DNA of 64,000 nucleotides, from contig CACJQT010000002.1 in NCBI GenBank assembly GCA_902595635.1, positions 1 to 64,000 on the forward strand. The letters run 5' to 3'. This stretch comes from an uncultured Pelagibacteraceae bacterium. GTDB taxonomy: Bacteria; Pseudomonadota; Alphaproteobacteria; Pelagibacterales; Pelagibacteraceae. The notes under the pieces are model-generated. The model made no database searches. It was not told where the DNA came from and saw only the letters and a list, made by a program, of their open reading frames with translations. The first letter of the stretch is position 1. Each line of letters opens with the position of its first letter. The position numbers and the translations under genes are program-made. Of this stretch, positions 43,997 through 52,255 are shown piece by piece.

Positions 43997-44491
43997 ATGA
44001 AAAATAAAGGCTTCACTTTAATAGAACTTTTAGTTGTAGTAGCCATCATAGGTATTCTAGCTGCAGTAGGGGTGGTTGCATATAGCGGTTATACAAGTGG
44101 TGCTAAAGCAAGTGCAGCAAAAGCAAATTTAAAATTAGTCACAAAATTTGTTTCTACTGAAATTATGAAATGTGTAATAGGAGAGGAATACATAATGGAA
44201 AAGACAATAGACTGTTCACAAAGAGCTGGAAGTCTTTATGTTTATAATGATGCTGCTAATTTAAAGAAACGAGTGGAAACATACTTTGATGGTAAACTAA
44301 CAAATCCATATACTGGTGGGAAAGGTGTTGTTAGCAACAGTGGACTTCCTAATGGAGACAATGAGGTTGGAGAAATAAGACAACATGGTCAATCAACAGT
44401 GCCTGAAAGAATTAACTTTATGATATGTTTTAAATTACCTTGCTCAGATGCTGATAATAGAATTATTAAAACAATTATTTTACCTGAATAA
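43997..44491 (+). CDS. type IV pilin-like protein 5
   Basis: 164 aa, leader MKNKG as in pilin 1. Head with CVIGEEYIMEKTIDC and terminal CFKLPC, close to pilin 3 in pattern. Five bp after pilin 4; a small membrane protein follows after 2 bp. Confidence 0.9.
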   Translation: MKNKGFTLIELLVVVAIIGILAAVGVVAYSGYTSGAKASAAKANLKLVTKFVSTEIMKCVIGEEYIMEKTIDCSQRAGSLYVYNDAANLKKRVETYFDGKLTNPYTGGKGVVSNSGLPNGDNEVGEIRQHGQSTVPERINFMICFKLPCSDADNRIIKTIILPE

Positions 44492-44493
44492 AA

Positions 44494-44691
44494 ATGATTG
44501 AATTCTTATTTAAAGTATCCTTGTTAATCCTTGGTTTAATAGTTATTAGGTTTGGTATAATTCAGATTAGAAAGTACAAAAAGGGAGAAATTAGATCAAA
44601 GAATAATATTTTTAGTCAAATTTCTTTTTTAATTTTCTTTGCAGCAATTATAGGGTTGGTTATTTATTCAATTTTAGGCTTACTTGAGTAA
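44494..44691 (+). CDS. small two-helix membrane protein
   Basis: 65 aa: helix (FLFKVSLLILGLIVIRFGII), basic loop (RKYKKGEIRSKNN), helix (ISFLIFFAAIIGLVIYSIL). Two bp after pilin 5, so probably part of the pilin transcript. No family recognised. Confidence 0.65.
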   Translation: MIEFLFKVSLLILGLIVIRFGIIQIRKYKKGEIRSKNNIFSQISFLIFFAAIIGLVIYSILGLLE

Positions 44692-44741
44692 GCTAATTTA
44701 TCTCATATATTAATTTTTAAATTCCAATAAAGAGCATAATT

Positions 44742-46169
44742 ATGAAAAAAATTATCTTCGTTTTTCTCAGTATTTTATCAGTATTTAATTATGCAAACGC
44801 TAAAGATTTTTTCCTAAATATAACTGATCAAATAGCAGAAAATGAGTTTCGACTAAGCTATGGAGTTTCAGTTACCGATGTTAACAAAGATAATAAATAT
44901 GATTTTGTGGTAACTGGCTTTGGTTTCAAAAATTTGGCCCTCTCTTATAAAGATGGAAAATTAATAAATATTGTGAATGAAAAAATATTTACAGATGAAG
45001 AAAGAAGAACAATTGGTGTAGCTGCATGTGATATCGATCAAGATGGCTATGAAGAAATATATTTTTTAAATACTGATACATATAGTGGATCAAAAATTTA
45101 CTCTGATCGACTAATAGATTTAAATAACAATAAATTTGAGGATTTATTTGAAAAAGAAATTAATCAAAGTGAATTAAACTTAACAGCTGGTAGATCTGTT
45201 GTTTGTGTAGATAGAAAAGGTGATGGTGCATATGGTATTTATGTTGCAAATTATGGAGGTCCGACTCGTTTTTATGAATTAATTAGAGATCGAATAAAAG
45301 ACCAGGCTAAATTATTATCGATCGATAAAATTACTGGTGGGAGAGCCATTGTATCAGGACACATTCTTTCAGATAGATCTGATATTTTTGCTGCAAATGA
45401 AAGAGGAGATAACTTTCTATATTATAATTCTAAAGGCTCTTTCCAAGATGTTGCTGAAGATTATGCAGTTCAAGATAGGTTTGAAAATGGTAGAGGAACA
45501 GCTTTAAGTGACCTTTTATATAGAGGACGATTAGATATTTTATCTTCAAACTGGGATGGAATGCATAGAGCATATGTTTTAGATGGAGATAAATTTAAAG
45601 ATATATCAACATCTCCGTACAATGATCCTACAAAAATAAGAACAGTTATTTCAGCTGATTTTGATAATGATGGATATGATGAAATTTTCATGAACAATAT
45701 TGGAGAACCAAATAAACTTTTCAAAGTTCTAGAGGGTGGAATATTTAAAGAAATTAAAATGGAAAATGGTTTAGAGACAGTTGGTCTTGGGACGGGAGCA
45801 GCTGTTGCAGATGTTGATGGCGATGGAATTTTAGAACTATTAGTTTCTCATGGTGAGTCAGGGTTTCAACCATTAACTTTATATAAAGCAGATATACAAA
45901 ACTTTAATTATCTGCGTATTAAACCCCTTAATCAATTTGGAGCTCCCGCAAGAGGTGCAACAGTAACAATGAAATCCAATAAAAGAATTCATTCAAAAAC
46001 AATAGATGCAGGCTCAGGTTATCTCTGTCAGATGGAACCAGTAGCTCATTATGGGATAAGAGATGGTGAAAAAAACTTTAAAGTTGAAATAAAATGGACT
46101 GATGGATCAATAGAAACATTTGATATTGATGAATTAAATAAAACTTACGAATTTAGACAAAAATTATAG
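44742..46169 (+). CDS. secreted FG-GAP/VCBS beta-propeller protein with ASPIC/UnbV domain
   Basis: 475 aa; signal peptide (MKKIIFVFLSILSVFNYANA), repeated Ca-binding-type Asp motifs (VTDVNKDNKYDFVVTGFG, DIDQDGYEEIYF, DFDNDGYDEIFM, VADVDGDGILELLV) forming a propeller, and a C-terminal ASPIC/UnbV domain (GAPARGATVTM, SGYLCQMEP, VEIKWTDGS). Extracellular binding or adhesion role by analogy with CRTAC1-like proteins. Standalone gene after the pilin cluster. Confidence 0.85.
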   Translation: MKKIIFVFLSILSVFNYANAKDFFLNITDQIAENEFRLSYGVSVTDVNKDNKYDFVVTGFGFKNLALSYKDGKLINIVNEKIFTDEERRTIGVAACDIDQDGYEEIYFLNTDTYSGSKIYSDRLIDLNNNKFEDLFEKEINQSELNLTAGRSVVCVDRKGDGAYGIYVANYGGPTRFYELIRDRIKDQAKLLSIDKITGGRAIVSGHILSDRSDIFAANERGDNFLYYNSKGSFQDVAEDYAVQDRFENGRGTALSDLLYRGRLDILSSNWDGMHRAYVLDGDKFKDISTSPYNDPTKIRTVISADFDNDGYDEIFMNNIGEPNKLFKVLEGGIFKEIKMENGLETVGLGTGAAVADVDGDGILELLVSHGESGFQPLTLYKADIQNFNYLRIKPLNQFGAPARGATVTMKSNKRIHSKTIDAGSGYLCQMEPVAHYGIRDGEKNFKVEIKWTDGSIETFDIDELNKTYEFRQKL

Positions 46170-46227
46170 GACAATACTACTCATTATATAGTGTTGAAAA
46201 ATTACAAAGCTTTTATATATCAACGAT

Positions 46228-46371
46228 ATGACAATTTGTTCTTTATCATTATTAGCATTATTAGTTTCAGGAATTGTAATGTATCTTTTTAGAGAACCAT
46301 CTGAGGAAGAAATAAAAAAATTTAATAGTAAAACTCAAGACCAAAGTAACTGGTCAAATATGGGTTTTTAA
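46228..46371 (+). CDS. small membrane protein
   Basis: 47 aa; short helix (SLSLLALLVSGIVMYLF), then an acidic-polar tail (REPSEEEIKKFNSKTQDQSNWSNMGF). Lies in the gap between the propeller protein and the Cys-rich secreted protein. Sequence is protein-like, no family recognised. Confidence 0.55.
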   Translation: MTICSLSLLALLVSGIVMYLFREPSEEEIKKFNSKTQDQSNWSNMGF

Positions 46372-46382
46372 ATCATTAATTA

Positions 46383-47084
46383 ATGTACAGTATTAAAAAT
46401 ATACTTAGTCTTATTATATTTGTTATTTTTTTTTCAATTCCGATAAATTCAGTAAATTCTCAAGAAAAAAACTATTATCAAGATATTGTTAATGATTGGA
46501 ATAAAATTTTCCCAGACAGAAATAGAAATGCAGCAGGTCCTAAATTTTTTAAATATATAATTGATAAAGATATCTCTTACGAAGATTTTGTAGAATATAA
46601 TAAATTATATTGTGCAGTATCAGGTTCTTTAATAAGTCCAAATGCTGTTCCAGAATATGTTTATTTAACTGAAAACAATACAGGTAAAAAAATATGTGGT
46701 GAATATTATAGATGCTGCATTCCTTGTTCGTGCGATTTAATGAAATATTCAAAAACAACTAAGATGAAACATAAATTTAAAGGCATAGAAAAAGAATTTT
46801 ACGTATTCACGATTGAAAATCCATGTGGCAAGTCAGATTTTCCTGAAAGAGTAAATAAAAAATATTTTTGTAATGGCAATGATTTAGATACGAAACAAGT
46901 TTCAGTAGTAGATGGAAAATTGGTAATTGGTCTATTACACAAAGCCAAAACCTGTACTCAATATAATGTTAATGCCATAGACAGGCACCAGGTGACAGGC
47001 AGATATTGCACTCTTAGAAACAATACTCCATTAGATCAGCTTCAGTCAGGTATGGGAGATATATTCATTAAACTTGCAAGATAA
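46383..47084 (+). CDS. secreted Cys-rich protein of unknown function
   Basis: 233 aa; signal peptide MYSIKNILSLIIFVIFFSIPINSVNS. Body holds a dense Cys cluster (KKICGEYYRCCIPCSCDLM) plus Cys in NPCGKSD, KYFCNGND, KTCTQYN and GRYCTLR, suggesting several disulfides or metal binding. Contains VDGKLVIGLLHKAKTC. No family recognised. Starts 11 bp after the small membrane protein. Confidence 0.75.
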   Translation: MYSIKNILSLIIFVIFFSIPINSVNSQEKNYYQDIVNDWNKIFPDRNRNAAGPKFFKYIIDKDISYEDFVEYNKLYCAVSGSLISPNAVPEYVYLTENNTGKKICGEYYRCCIPCSCDLMKYSKTTKMKHKFKGIEKEFYVFTIENPCGKSDFPERVNKKYFCNGNDLDTKQVSVVDGKLVIGLLHKAKTCTQYNVNAIDRHQVTGRYCTLRNNTPLDQLQSGMGDIFIKLAR

Positions 47085-47108
47085 CACCAAGATTATATAT
47101 TCATCAAA

Positions 47109-47378
47109 ATGGTATTGTATAACGAAAAAATTAAACACCTTAGTTGCTCTGATCTCAGAGTATTTTTGAAAAGATTGGTCAAAGATAAGATAGAAAAAGA
47201 ATGGACCGAGGACTTCATTGATAATATGAACCTCGTAATAATCCCAAGAATGACAATAAAAAGACGGTATGAGAATAAGGGTATAGATATGTCCAGACTT
47301 ATTGATAATCCTACATACTATCAGCATGTCAAAAAGAGTGTCGACTCCAGAGGCAATCTCGAATTTAAAGATCGATAA
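47109..47378 (+). CDS. small soluble protein of unknown function
   Basis: 89 aa, charged, helical (DLRVFLKRLVKDKIEKEWTEDFIDNMNLVIIPR), no signal peptide. Chosen over the minus-strand frame in the same place because its composition is protein-like. Hand count gives about 35% GC, somewhat above neighbours. Function unknown. Confidence 0.55.
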   Translation: MVLYNEKIKHLSCSDLRVFLKRLVKDKIEKEWTEDFIDNMNLVIIPRMTIKRRYENKGIDMSRLIDNPTYYQHVKKSVDSRGNLEFKDR

Positions 47379-47464
47379 TTTTTTTCCGATACGCCAATTT
47401 AATCCCTAGCACTGCAACCATATTTTCTGTAAGCTGTTTTAAAAAACTAACTTAAGAGGGAAAT

Positions 47465-48439
47465 ATGAACAAATATTTTAAAATAATTGTTGTTTTATTA
47501 TCTTCTCTATTTCTAAGTTTCTCAGCAAATTCAACTGAAGTAAAATTTGGACACGTAGGAAAACCTGGATCTTTATTTTCTGCATCAGTTGATCATTTTG
47601 CTAAACTTGCAAATGAGAGATTAGGCAGCAAAGGAAAAGTAACTGTTTTTGGTTCTTCGCAACTTGGTAAAGACAAACAAGGAATGCAAAAACTAAAATT
47701 AGGTACAGTTAACATGTGGTTACCTTCATCAGTAATGGCATCTATTCATGATGAGTTTGGTGTATTTGATATGCCTTTCATTATTAAAGACAGAAAACAC
47801 ATGAATAAAGTTGAAAGCCAAGTTTTACCAGGAATGTTTAAAAATCTTGAAGATAAAACTGGATACAAAGTTATTGCTGTTTGGGAAAATGGATTTAGAC
47901 ATATCACAAACAACACTAGACCAATTAATACTCCAGGTGACTTAAAAGGAATTAAATTAAGAACACCTAAATCAAAATGGAGAGTTAAAATGTTCCAATC
48001 ATATGGTGCAAACCCAACTCCAATGTCCTTCTCAGAAGTATTTACTGCTTTGAAAACAGGAACAATGGATGGACAAGAAAACCCATATGCTCAGATTGCT
48101 AGTGCTAAATTCCAAGAAGTTCAAAAATATTTATCAATTACAGGTCACGTTTACACTCCTGCTTATGTAACAGTACATAAAGACCACTGGAGTAAACTGC
48201 CTGCAGATGTACAAAGTATTTTAGAGCAAGCTGCTAAAGATACACAAAAATTTGTGTACGCTGAAGCTGCTAATCTTGAAAAATCTTTATTGGGAGTTAT
48301 CAAATCAGCTGGAGTACAAGTTAACGAAGCTGACAAAGGTGCTTTCATTAGTGCAAGTAAAGGAATATACGATCAATTCGCGTCAGAAGTACCAACTGGT
48401 GGTGCGTTAATTGATAAAGTATCGTCTTTAGCAAATTAA
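47465..48439 (+). CDS. dctP: TRAP transporter substrate-binding protein DctP
   Basis: 324 aa; signal peptide (MNKYFKIIVVLLSSLFLSFSANS), DctP family: KFGHVGKPGSLFSASVDHFAKLANE, LRTPKSKWRVKMFQSYGANPTPMSFSEVFTALKTGTMDGQENP with the conserved ligand-carboxylate Arg region. Periplasmic receptor for an organic acid. AGAGGG ribosome site before ATG. Separated from dctQ by a hairpin. Confidence 0.93.
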   Translation: MNKYFKIIVVLLSSLFLSFSANSTEVKFGHVGKPGSLFSASVDHFAKLANERLGSKGKVTVFGSSQLGKDKQGMQKLKLGTVNMWLPSSVMASIHDEFGVFDMPFIIKDRKHMNKVESQVLPGMFKNLEDKTGYKVIAVWENGFRHITNNTRPINTPGDLKGIKLRTPKSKWRVKMFQSYGANPTPMSFSEVFTALKTGTMDGQENPYAQIASAKFQEVQKYLSITGHVYTPAYVTVHKDHWSKLPADVQSILEQAAKDTQKFVYAEAANLEKSLLGVIKSAGVQVNEADKGAFISASKGIYDQFASEVPTGGALIDKVSSLAN

Positions 48440-48451
48440 CATAATTTGTAA

Positions 48452-48474
48452 CAGGCCCTCTACCAGAGGGCCTG
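48452..48474 (+). promoter_or_regulatory. intercistronic hairpin between dctP and dctQ
   Basis: CAGGCCCTC, loop TACCA, GAGGGCCTG, followed by a run of A (not T) leading into the dctQ ATG at 48483. A 9-bp G/C-rich stem here probably stabilises the dctP message or damps read-through so that the receptor outnumbers the permease. Confidence 0.75.
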
Positions 48475-48482
48475 AAAAAAAA

Positions 48483-48992
48483 ATGACATTGCAAAAATTT
48501 ATAAATTCTTACGAAAAAATATTAAAACTAATACTGTTTATAATGATGGTAGCATTAGCAGTAACAGTTTTACTTGGTGTTACCTTTCGTTTTGCTGGCA
48601 GCGCTTTAGTTTGGTATGACGAGGTTGCAGCTGTTCAGCTTGCTTGGATAACTTATTATGGTTCAGCTTACGCAGCTTTAAAAGGTTCTCATATAAGTGT
48701 TCCAAGTATTTTCAAAGCTTTTCCATTAGCGCTTAGAAAAATTTTCTTTGTAGTATCAAAATTAGTTGTTTATGGTTTTTTAATATTATTGGCTTACTAT
48801 GGTTATTTAGTTTTAACTCTTATAACTGGGGAAACTTTAGTAACATTAGAATGGGTTCCGCAACCTTTTGTGCAATCAGTTATTCCCATAGCATCATGTT
48901 TATTTATTTTATCTGAAACATTAAGAATTCCCGAAGACTATAAAAATTTAGTTCTTCAAACAACAGGTGACGAGCAAACAGGAGATATTTAA
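48483..48992 (+). CDS. dctQ: TRAP transporter small permease DctQ
   Basis: 169 aa with four membrane helices; RFAGSALVWYDEVAAVQLAWITYYGSAYAALKGSHI is the conserved DctQ block. Stop overlaps the dctM ATG by one base. Confidence 0.93.
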   Translation: MTLQKFINSYEKILKLILFIMMVALAVTVLLGVTFRFAGSALVWYDEVAAVQLAWITYYGSAYAALKGSHISVPSIFKAFPLALRKIFFVVSKLVVYGFLILLAYYGYLVLTLITGETLVTLEWVPQPFVQSVIPIASCLFILSETLRIPEDYKNLVLQTTGDEQTGDI

Positions 48993-50275
48993 TGATAATT
49001 CTTACAATGTTTGCAGTCCTTCTTCTTCTTTTATCTATAAATGTTCCTATTGCTATTGGTCTTGCTGTAACAACAATTATTGCAATGGTATTGAAAACTG
49101 GAACAAGTTTTTTAATTGATACTGCAATAGTTATGTTTGATGGATCAATGAAATTTCCATTGATTGCTATTCCATTATTTATCCTAGCTGGATCAATTAT
49201 GAATAGTGCGGGTATTTCTAGAAGATTAATAGCTTTTGCTTCAGCGCTTGTTGGATTTATCAAGGGTGGTCTTAGCATGATTAACATTGCCACCTCTATG
49301 TTTTTTGCTGAAATTTCAGGATCTGCAGTTGCTGATGTTGCTGCATTAGGATCTATTTTAATTCCAGCGATGAAGAAAAAAGGATATCCAGGTCCTTTCG
49401 CTGCTGCAGTAACTTCATCTTCAGCATCATTAGCGATAATTATTCCACCTTCAATACCAATGATTGTTTATGCGGTAATGGCTCAAAGTTCAGTTGTGCA
49501 ATTGTTTGTAGCAGGAATAGTTCCAGGAGTAATAGGTGGCTTCTTCTTAATGTTAGCAGCATATATTACTGCAAGACGTAAAAATTTTCCTGTTGAAGAA
49601 ACATTTAATATTCCAAATGTTAAGAAAACTGCAAAAGATGCAGCATTAGCATTTTTATTACCAATTATTATCTTAGGTGGAATTTTTGGAGGAGTTGTAA
49701 CTGCAACTGAAGGAGCAGGTTTAGCAGTTGTAGCATCATTAGTTATTGGATTTATTTATAAAGAAATAGATTTTAAAAGATTATACGAGTCTGCTTGTGA
49801 AGGAGCAATTCAAACAGCTTCAGTAATGTTATTAGTAGCTGCATCTGTATTACTTGGTGAATTTTTAACAATTGAACAAATCCCACAAAAAGTTGCAGAG
49901 TCAATTATTGATTTTACAAATAATAAATATGCAGTCTTAGGAATACTTAATGTATTTCTTTTAGTAATAGGTTTCTTTTTACATTCAGTTGCTGCAATAA
50001 TTTTAACAGTTCCAATTGTAATGCCATTAGTTAATGCAGTAGGTATTGATCCAGTTCACTTTGGTATAATTGTGACATTAAATTTAGCAATTGGTCAACA
50101 AACACCACCAGTTGCAAGTGTTCTAGTTACGGCTTGTTCAGTTGCAAAAGCAGATATATGGGATGTAACAAGATCTAATATATCCTTTATATGTGTATTA
50201 TTAGTATTGTTAATGTTAGTAACTTATGTTCCAGCTATACCAATGACTTTAGTTGATTTTTTTTATAGGAGCTAA
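48992..50275 (+). CDS. dctM: TRAP transporter large permease DctM
   Basis: 427 aa, 11-12 membrane helices; SMFFAEISGSAVADVAALGSILIPAMKKKGYP, TSSSASLAIIIPPSIPMIVYA and the ATEGAGLAVVASL motif are standard. Sodium-driven uptake unit with DctP/DctQ. The enoyl-CoA hydratase-like gene begins in the next base. Confidence 0.95.
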   Translation: MIILTMFAVLLLLLSINVPIAIGLAVTTIIAMVLKTGTSFLIDTAIVMFDGSMKFPLIAIPLFILAGSIMNSAGISRRLIAFASALVGFIKGGLSMINIATSMFFAEISGSAVADVAALGSILIPAMKKKGYPGPFAAAVTSSSASLAIIIPPSIPMIVYAVMAQSSVVQLFVAGIVPGVIGGFFLMLAAYITARRKNFPVEETFNIPNVKKTAKDAALAFLLPIIILGGIFGGVVTATEGAGLAVVASLVIGFIYKEIDFKRLYESACEGAIQTASVMLLVAASVLLGEFLTIEQIPQKVAESIIDFTNNKYAVLGILNVFLLVIGFFLHSVAAIILTVPIVMPLVNAVGIDPVHFGIIVTLNLAIGQQTPPVASVLVTACSVAKADIWDVTRSNISFICVLLVLLMLVTYVPAIPMTLVDFFYRS

Positions 50276-51058
50276 ATGAGCAAATTAATTAAAGTAAATA
50301 AAAAAAATAAACATTTAGTTGAGGTTGTTATTAATAGACCAGAAAAACTAAATGCAATGACTAAGCCAATGTGGATTGAGCTTGGTAAAGTTTTTAAAAA
50401 GTTATCTAAAAATAAAAATTTAAGATGTATTATTATAAGAGGAGAGGGTGGTAAATCTTTTTCACCAGGAAATGATATTGGAGAATTTAAAAAACAAAGG
50501 TCTTCATCAAAATTAGCAAAATCTTACGGCAAATTTTTACACGGAACACTTGGAGCAATTTTTGATTGCCCAATACCAACAATTGCTTTGATTGAAGGAA
50601 TATGTGTTGGAGGTGGATTGGAAATAGCAGGATGTTGTGACATTAGAATTTGTGGCAAAAGCTCTAGGTTTGGAGTTCCGATTAAAAGATTAGGCTTAAC
50701 AATGGCTGCAAAAGAACTTGAGGTACTTTTAAAAGTAACCAATTACACGACTGCAATGGAAATATTATTTGAAGGAAGAGTATTTGGAGCTGATGAAGCG
50801 TTTCAGAAGAGGCTAGTTAATAGAGTAGTTAACGATAATGATGTTGAAAAAGAAGCTTATAAATCAGCTGAATTAATATGTGAAGGTGCTCCAAAAGTTG
50901 CAAGGTGGCATAAGCAATTTGCAAGAAACATTTTAAAAAATGGAAAAGTCACAGAAAAAATAAATAATCTAGGTTACAAATGTTACGATACCCAAGACTT
51001 TAAAATTGGATATCAATCTTTCTTAAACAAAACAAAACCAAAATTCAAAAATAAGTAA
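50276..51058 (+). CDS. enoyl-CoA hydratase/isomerase family protein
   Basis: 260 aa crotonase fold. Oxyanion loops GGKSFSPGNDIGEF and GICVGGGLEIAGCCDIRI (Glu retained), but the second catalytic Glu position in the FGVPIKRLGL segment appears lost, so hydratase activity is not assured; isomerase or CaiD-like chemistry is possible. Directly joined to dctM and 3 bp from a CoA-transferase gene, suggesting the imported acid is handled as a CoA ester. Confidence 0.85.
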   Translation: MSKLIKVNKKNKHLVEVVINRPEKLNAMTKPMWIELGKVFKKLSKNKNLRCIIIRGEGGKSFSPGNDIGEFKKQRSSSKLAKSYGKFLHGTLGAIFDCPIPTIALIEGICVGGGLEIAGCCDIRICGKSSRFGVPIKRLGLTMAAKELEVLLKVTNYTTAMEILFEGRVFGADEAFQKRLVNRVVNDNDVEKEAYKSAELICEGAPKVARWHKQFARNILKNGKVTEKINNLGYKCYDTQDFKIGYQSFLNKTKPKFKNK

Positions 51059-51061
51059 TAG

Positions 51062-52255
51062 ATGACCGCATCATTAAAAGGCATTCGTGTACTTGAGATG
51101 GCACAAATAATGGCTGGTCCGACTTGTGGACTATTATTAGCTGATCTTGGTGCAGAGGTAATTAAAATAGAAAAGACGCCTGGCGGAGATGATACCAGAA
51201 ACTTCTTGCCACCAGAAATTAATGGAGAGTCAGCAGCTTTCATGATGATGAATAGAAATAAGAAAGGTATCGCATTAAATTTAAAAGATAAAGATGGAAT
51301 AGAGATATTTAAAACGATGGTAAAAAATTCTGATGTAGTTTTAGAGAATTTTAGAAAAGGGACATTAGAAAAATTAGGAGTTGGTTATGATGTTATGTCA
51401 GAAATTAATCCTAAAATCATTTTATGTGAAATATCTGGATATGGCAGAACAGGTCCTTACGCAGATAAAGGAGGATTTGATTTAGTCGCACAAGGAATGA
51501 GTGGATTAATGAGTATTACTGGCGAAAGCAAAGATAAACCACCTATGAAAGTAGGTGCACCTATAACAGATATTACAGCAGGTTTACTTGCAGCTAGTGG
51601 AATTTTAGCAGCATTAGTTCATAGAGAAAAAACGGGTGAAGGACAAAAAGTTGATACTTCTTTATATGAAGCGGGTATTGTTCATACTTACTGGCAGTCT
51701 GCTATTGCAGGTGCAACTGGAGAGTCGCCTGGACCTTTAGGTTCAGCACATCCTTTAACAGCTCCTTATCAAGCATTTAAAACAAAAGATAAATGGATAA
51801 CAGTTGGTGCTTCAAATCAAAACACTTGGTTGATGTTACTTAAAGCAATTGGTCGTGAAGACTTGCAAGAAAATGAAAAATTTTCATCAAATTTAAATAG
51901 AAAACAAAATTTAAAAGAATTAGTTGATATTCTTAACAAAGAACTAATTAAAAAAACTTCTAGTGAATGGTTAAAAATCTTTGATGATAATGGCTTACCA
52001 TGCGGTCCTATAAACTCAATAACAGATATGTTTAAAGATCCTCAAACAATTGAAAGAGAAATGGTTATAGAAGTAGATAATAAAAAGGCAGGTAAAAGTA
52101 ATGCTATTGGTATGCCTATTAAATTTTCAAAGAGCAAAACCGAAAAGTCAAAAGGCGCTCCAAACTTAGGAGAACATACAAAAGAAGTTATGCAAATTTT
52201 TGGTTACAAAGATGACCAGATTGAGGATTTTTATAATAGAAAAGTAATTCTTTAA
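51062..52255 (+). CDS. CaiB/BaiF family III CoA-transferase
   Basis: 397 aa. GIRVLEMAQIMAGPTCGLLLADLGAEVIKIE at the N-terminus and GAPITDITAGLLAASGILAAL with the catalytic Asp. Moves CoA between carboxylic acids. Last gene of the TRAP operon; would activate the transported acid. Stops overlap the convergent oxidase by 4 bp. Confidence 0.92.
   Translation: MTASLKGIRVLEMAQIMAGPTCGLLLADLGAEVIKIEKTPGGDDTRNFLPPEINGESAAFMMMNRNKKGIALNLKDKDGIEIFKTMVKNSDVVLENFRKGTLEKLGVGYDVMSEINPKIILCEISGYGRTGPYADKGGFDLVAQGMSGLMSITGESKDKPPMKVGAPITDITAGLLAASGILAALVHREKTGEGQKVDTSLYEAGIVHTYWQSAIAGATGESPGPLGSAHPLTAPYQAFKTKDKWITVGASNQNTWLMLLKAIGREDLQENEKFSSNLNRKQNLKELVDILNKELIKKTSSEWLKIFDDNGLPCGPINSITDMFKDPQTIEREMVIEVDNKKAGKSNAIGMPIKFSKSKTEKSKGAPNLGEHTKEVMQIFGYKDDQIEDFYNRKVIL

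Larger units (their letters stand above)
42005..44107 (+). repeat. five direct repeats encoding the conserved pilin N-terminus
   Basis: The same 34-codon segment (K-G-F-T-L-I-E-L-L ... S-G-Y-T-S-G-A-K) recurs at 42005-42106, 42514-42615, 43001-43102, 43464-43565 and 44006-44107. Protein sequence is nearly invariant (one copy has TAGAK), while third codon positions vary, so the copies are old duplicates kept by selection or by occasional conversion, not a fresh amplification. Confidence 0.9.

Noticed and set aside
42005-44107. Regularly spaced ~100-bp repeats, at first sight array- or transposon-like
   Set aside because: Each repeat is the coding segment for the invariant pilin N-terminal helix, in frame with its own gene; spacing is 390-510 bp and third positions vary.
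47046-47327. Minus-strand 93-codon frame overlapping 47109-47378
   Set aside because: Overlaps the end of the secreted Cys-rich gene and has no supporting start signal; the plus frame is preferred, though neither is certain.
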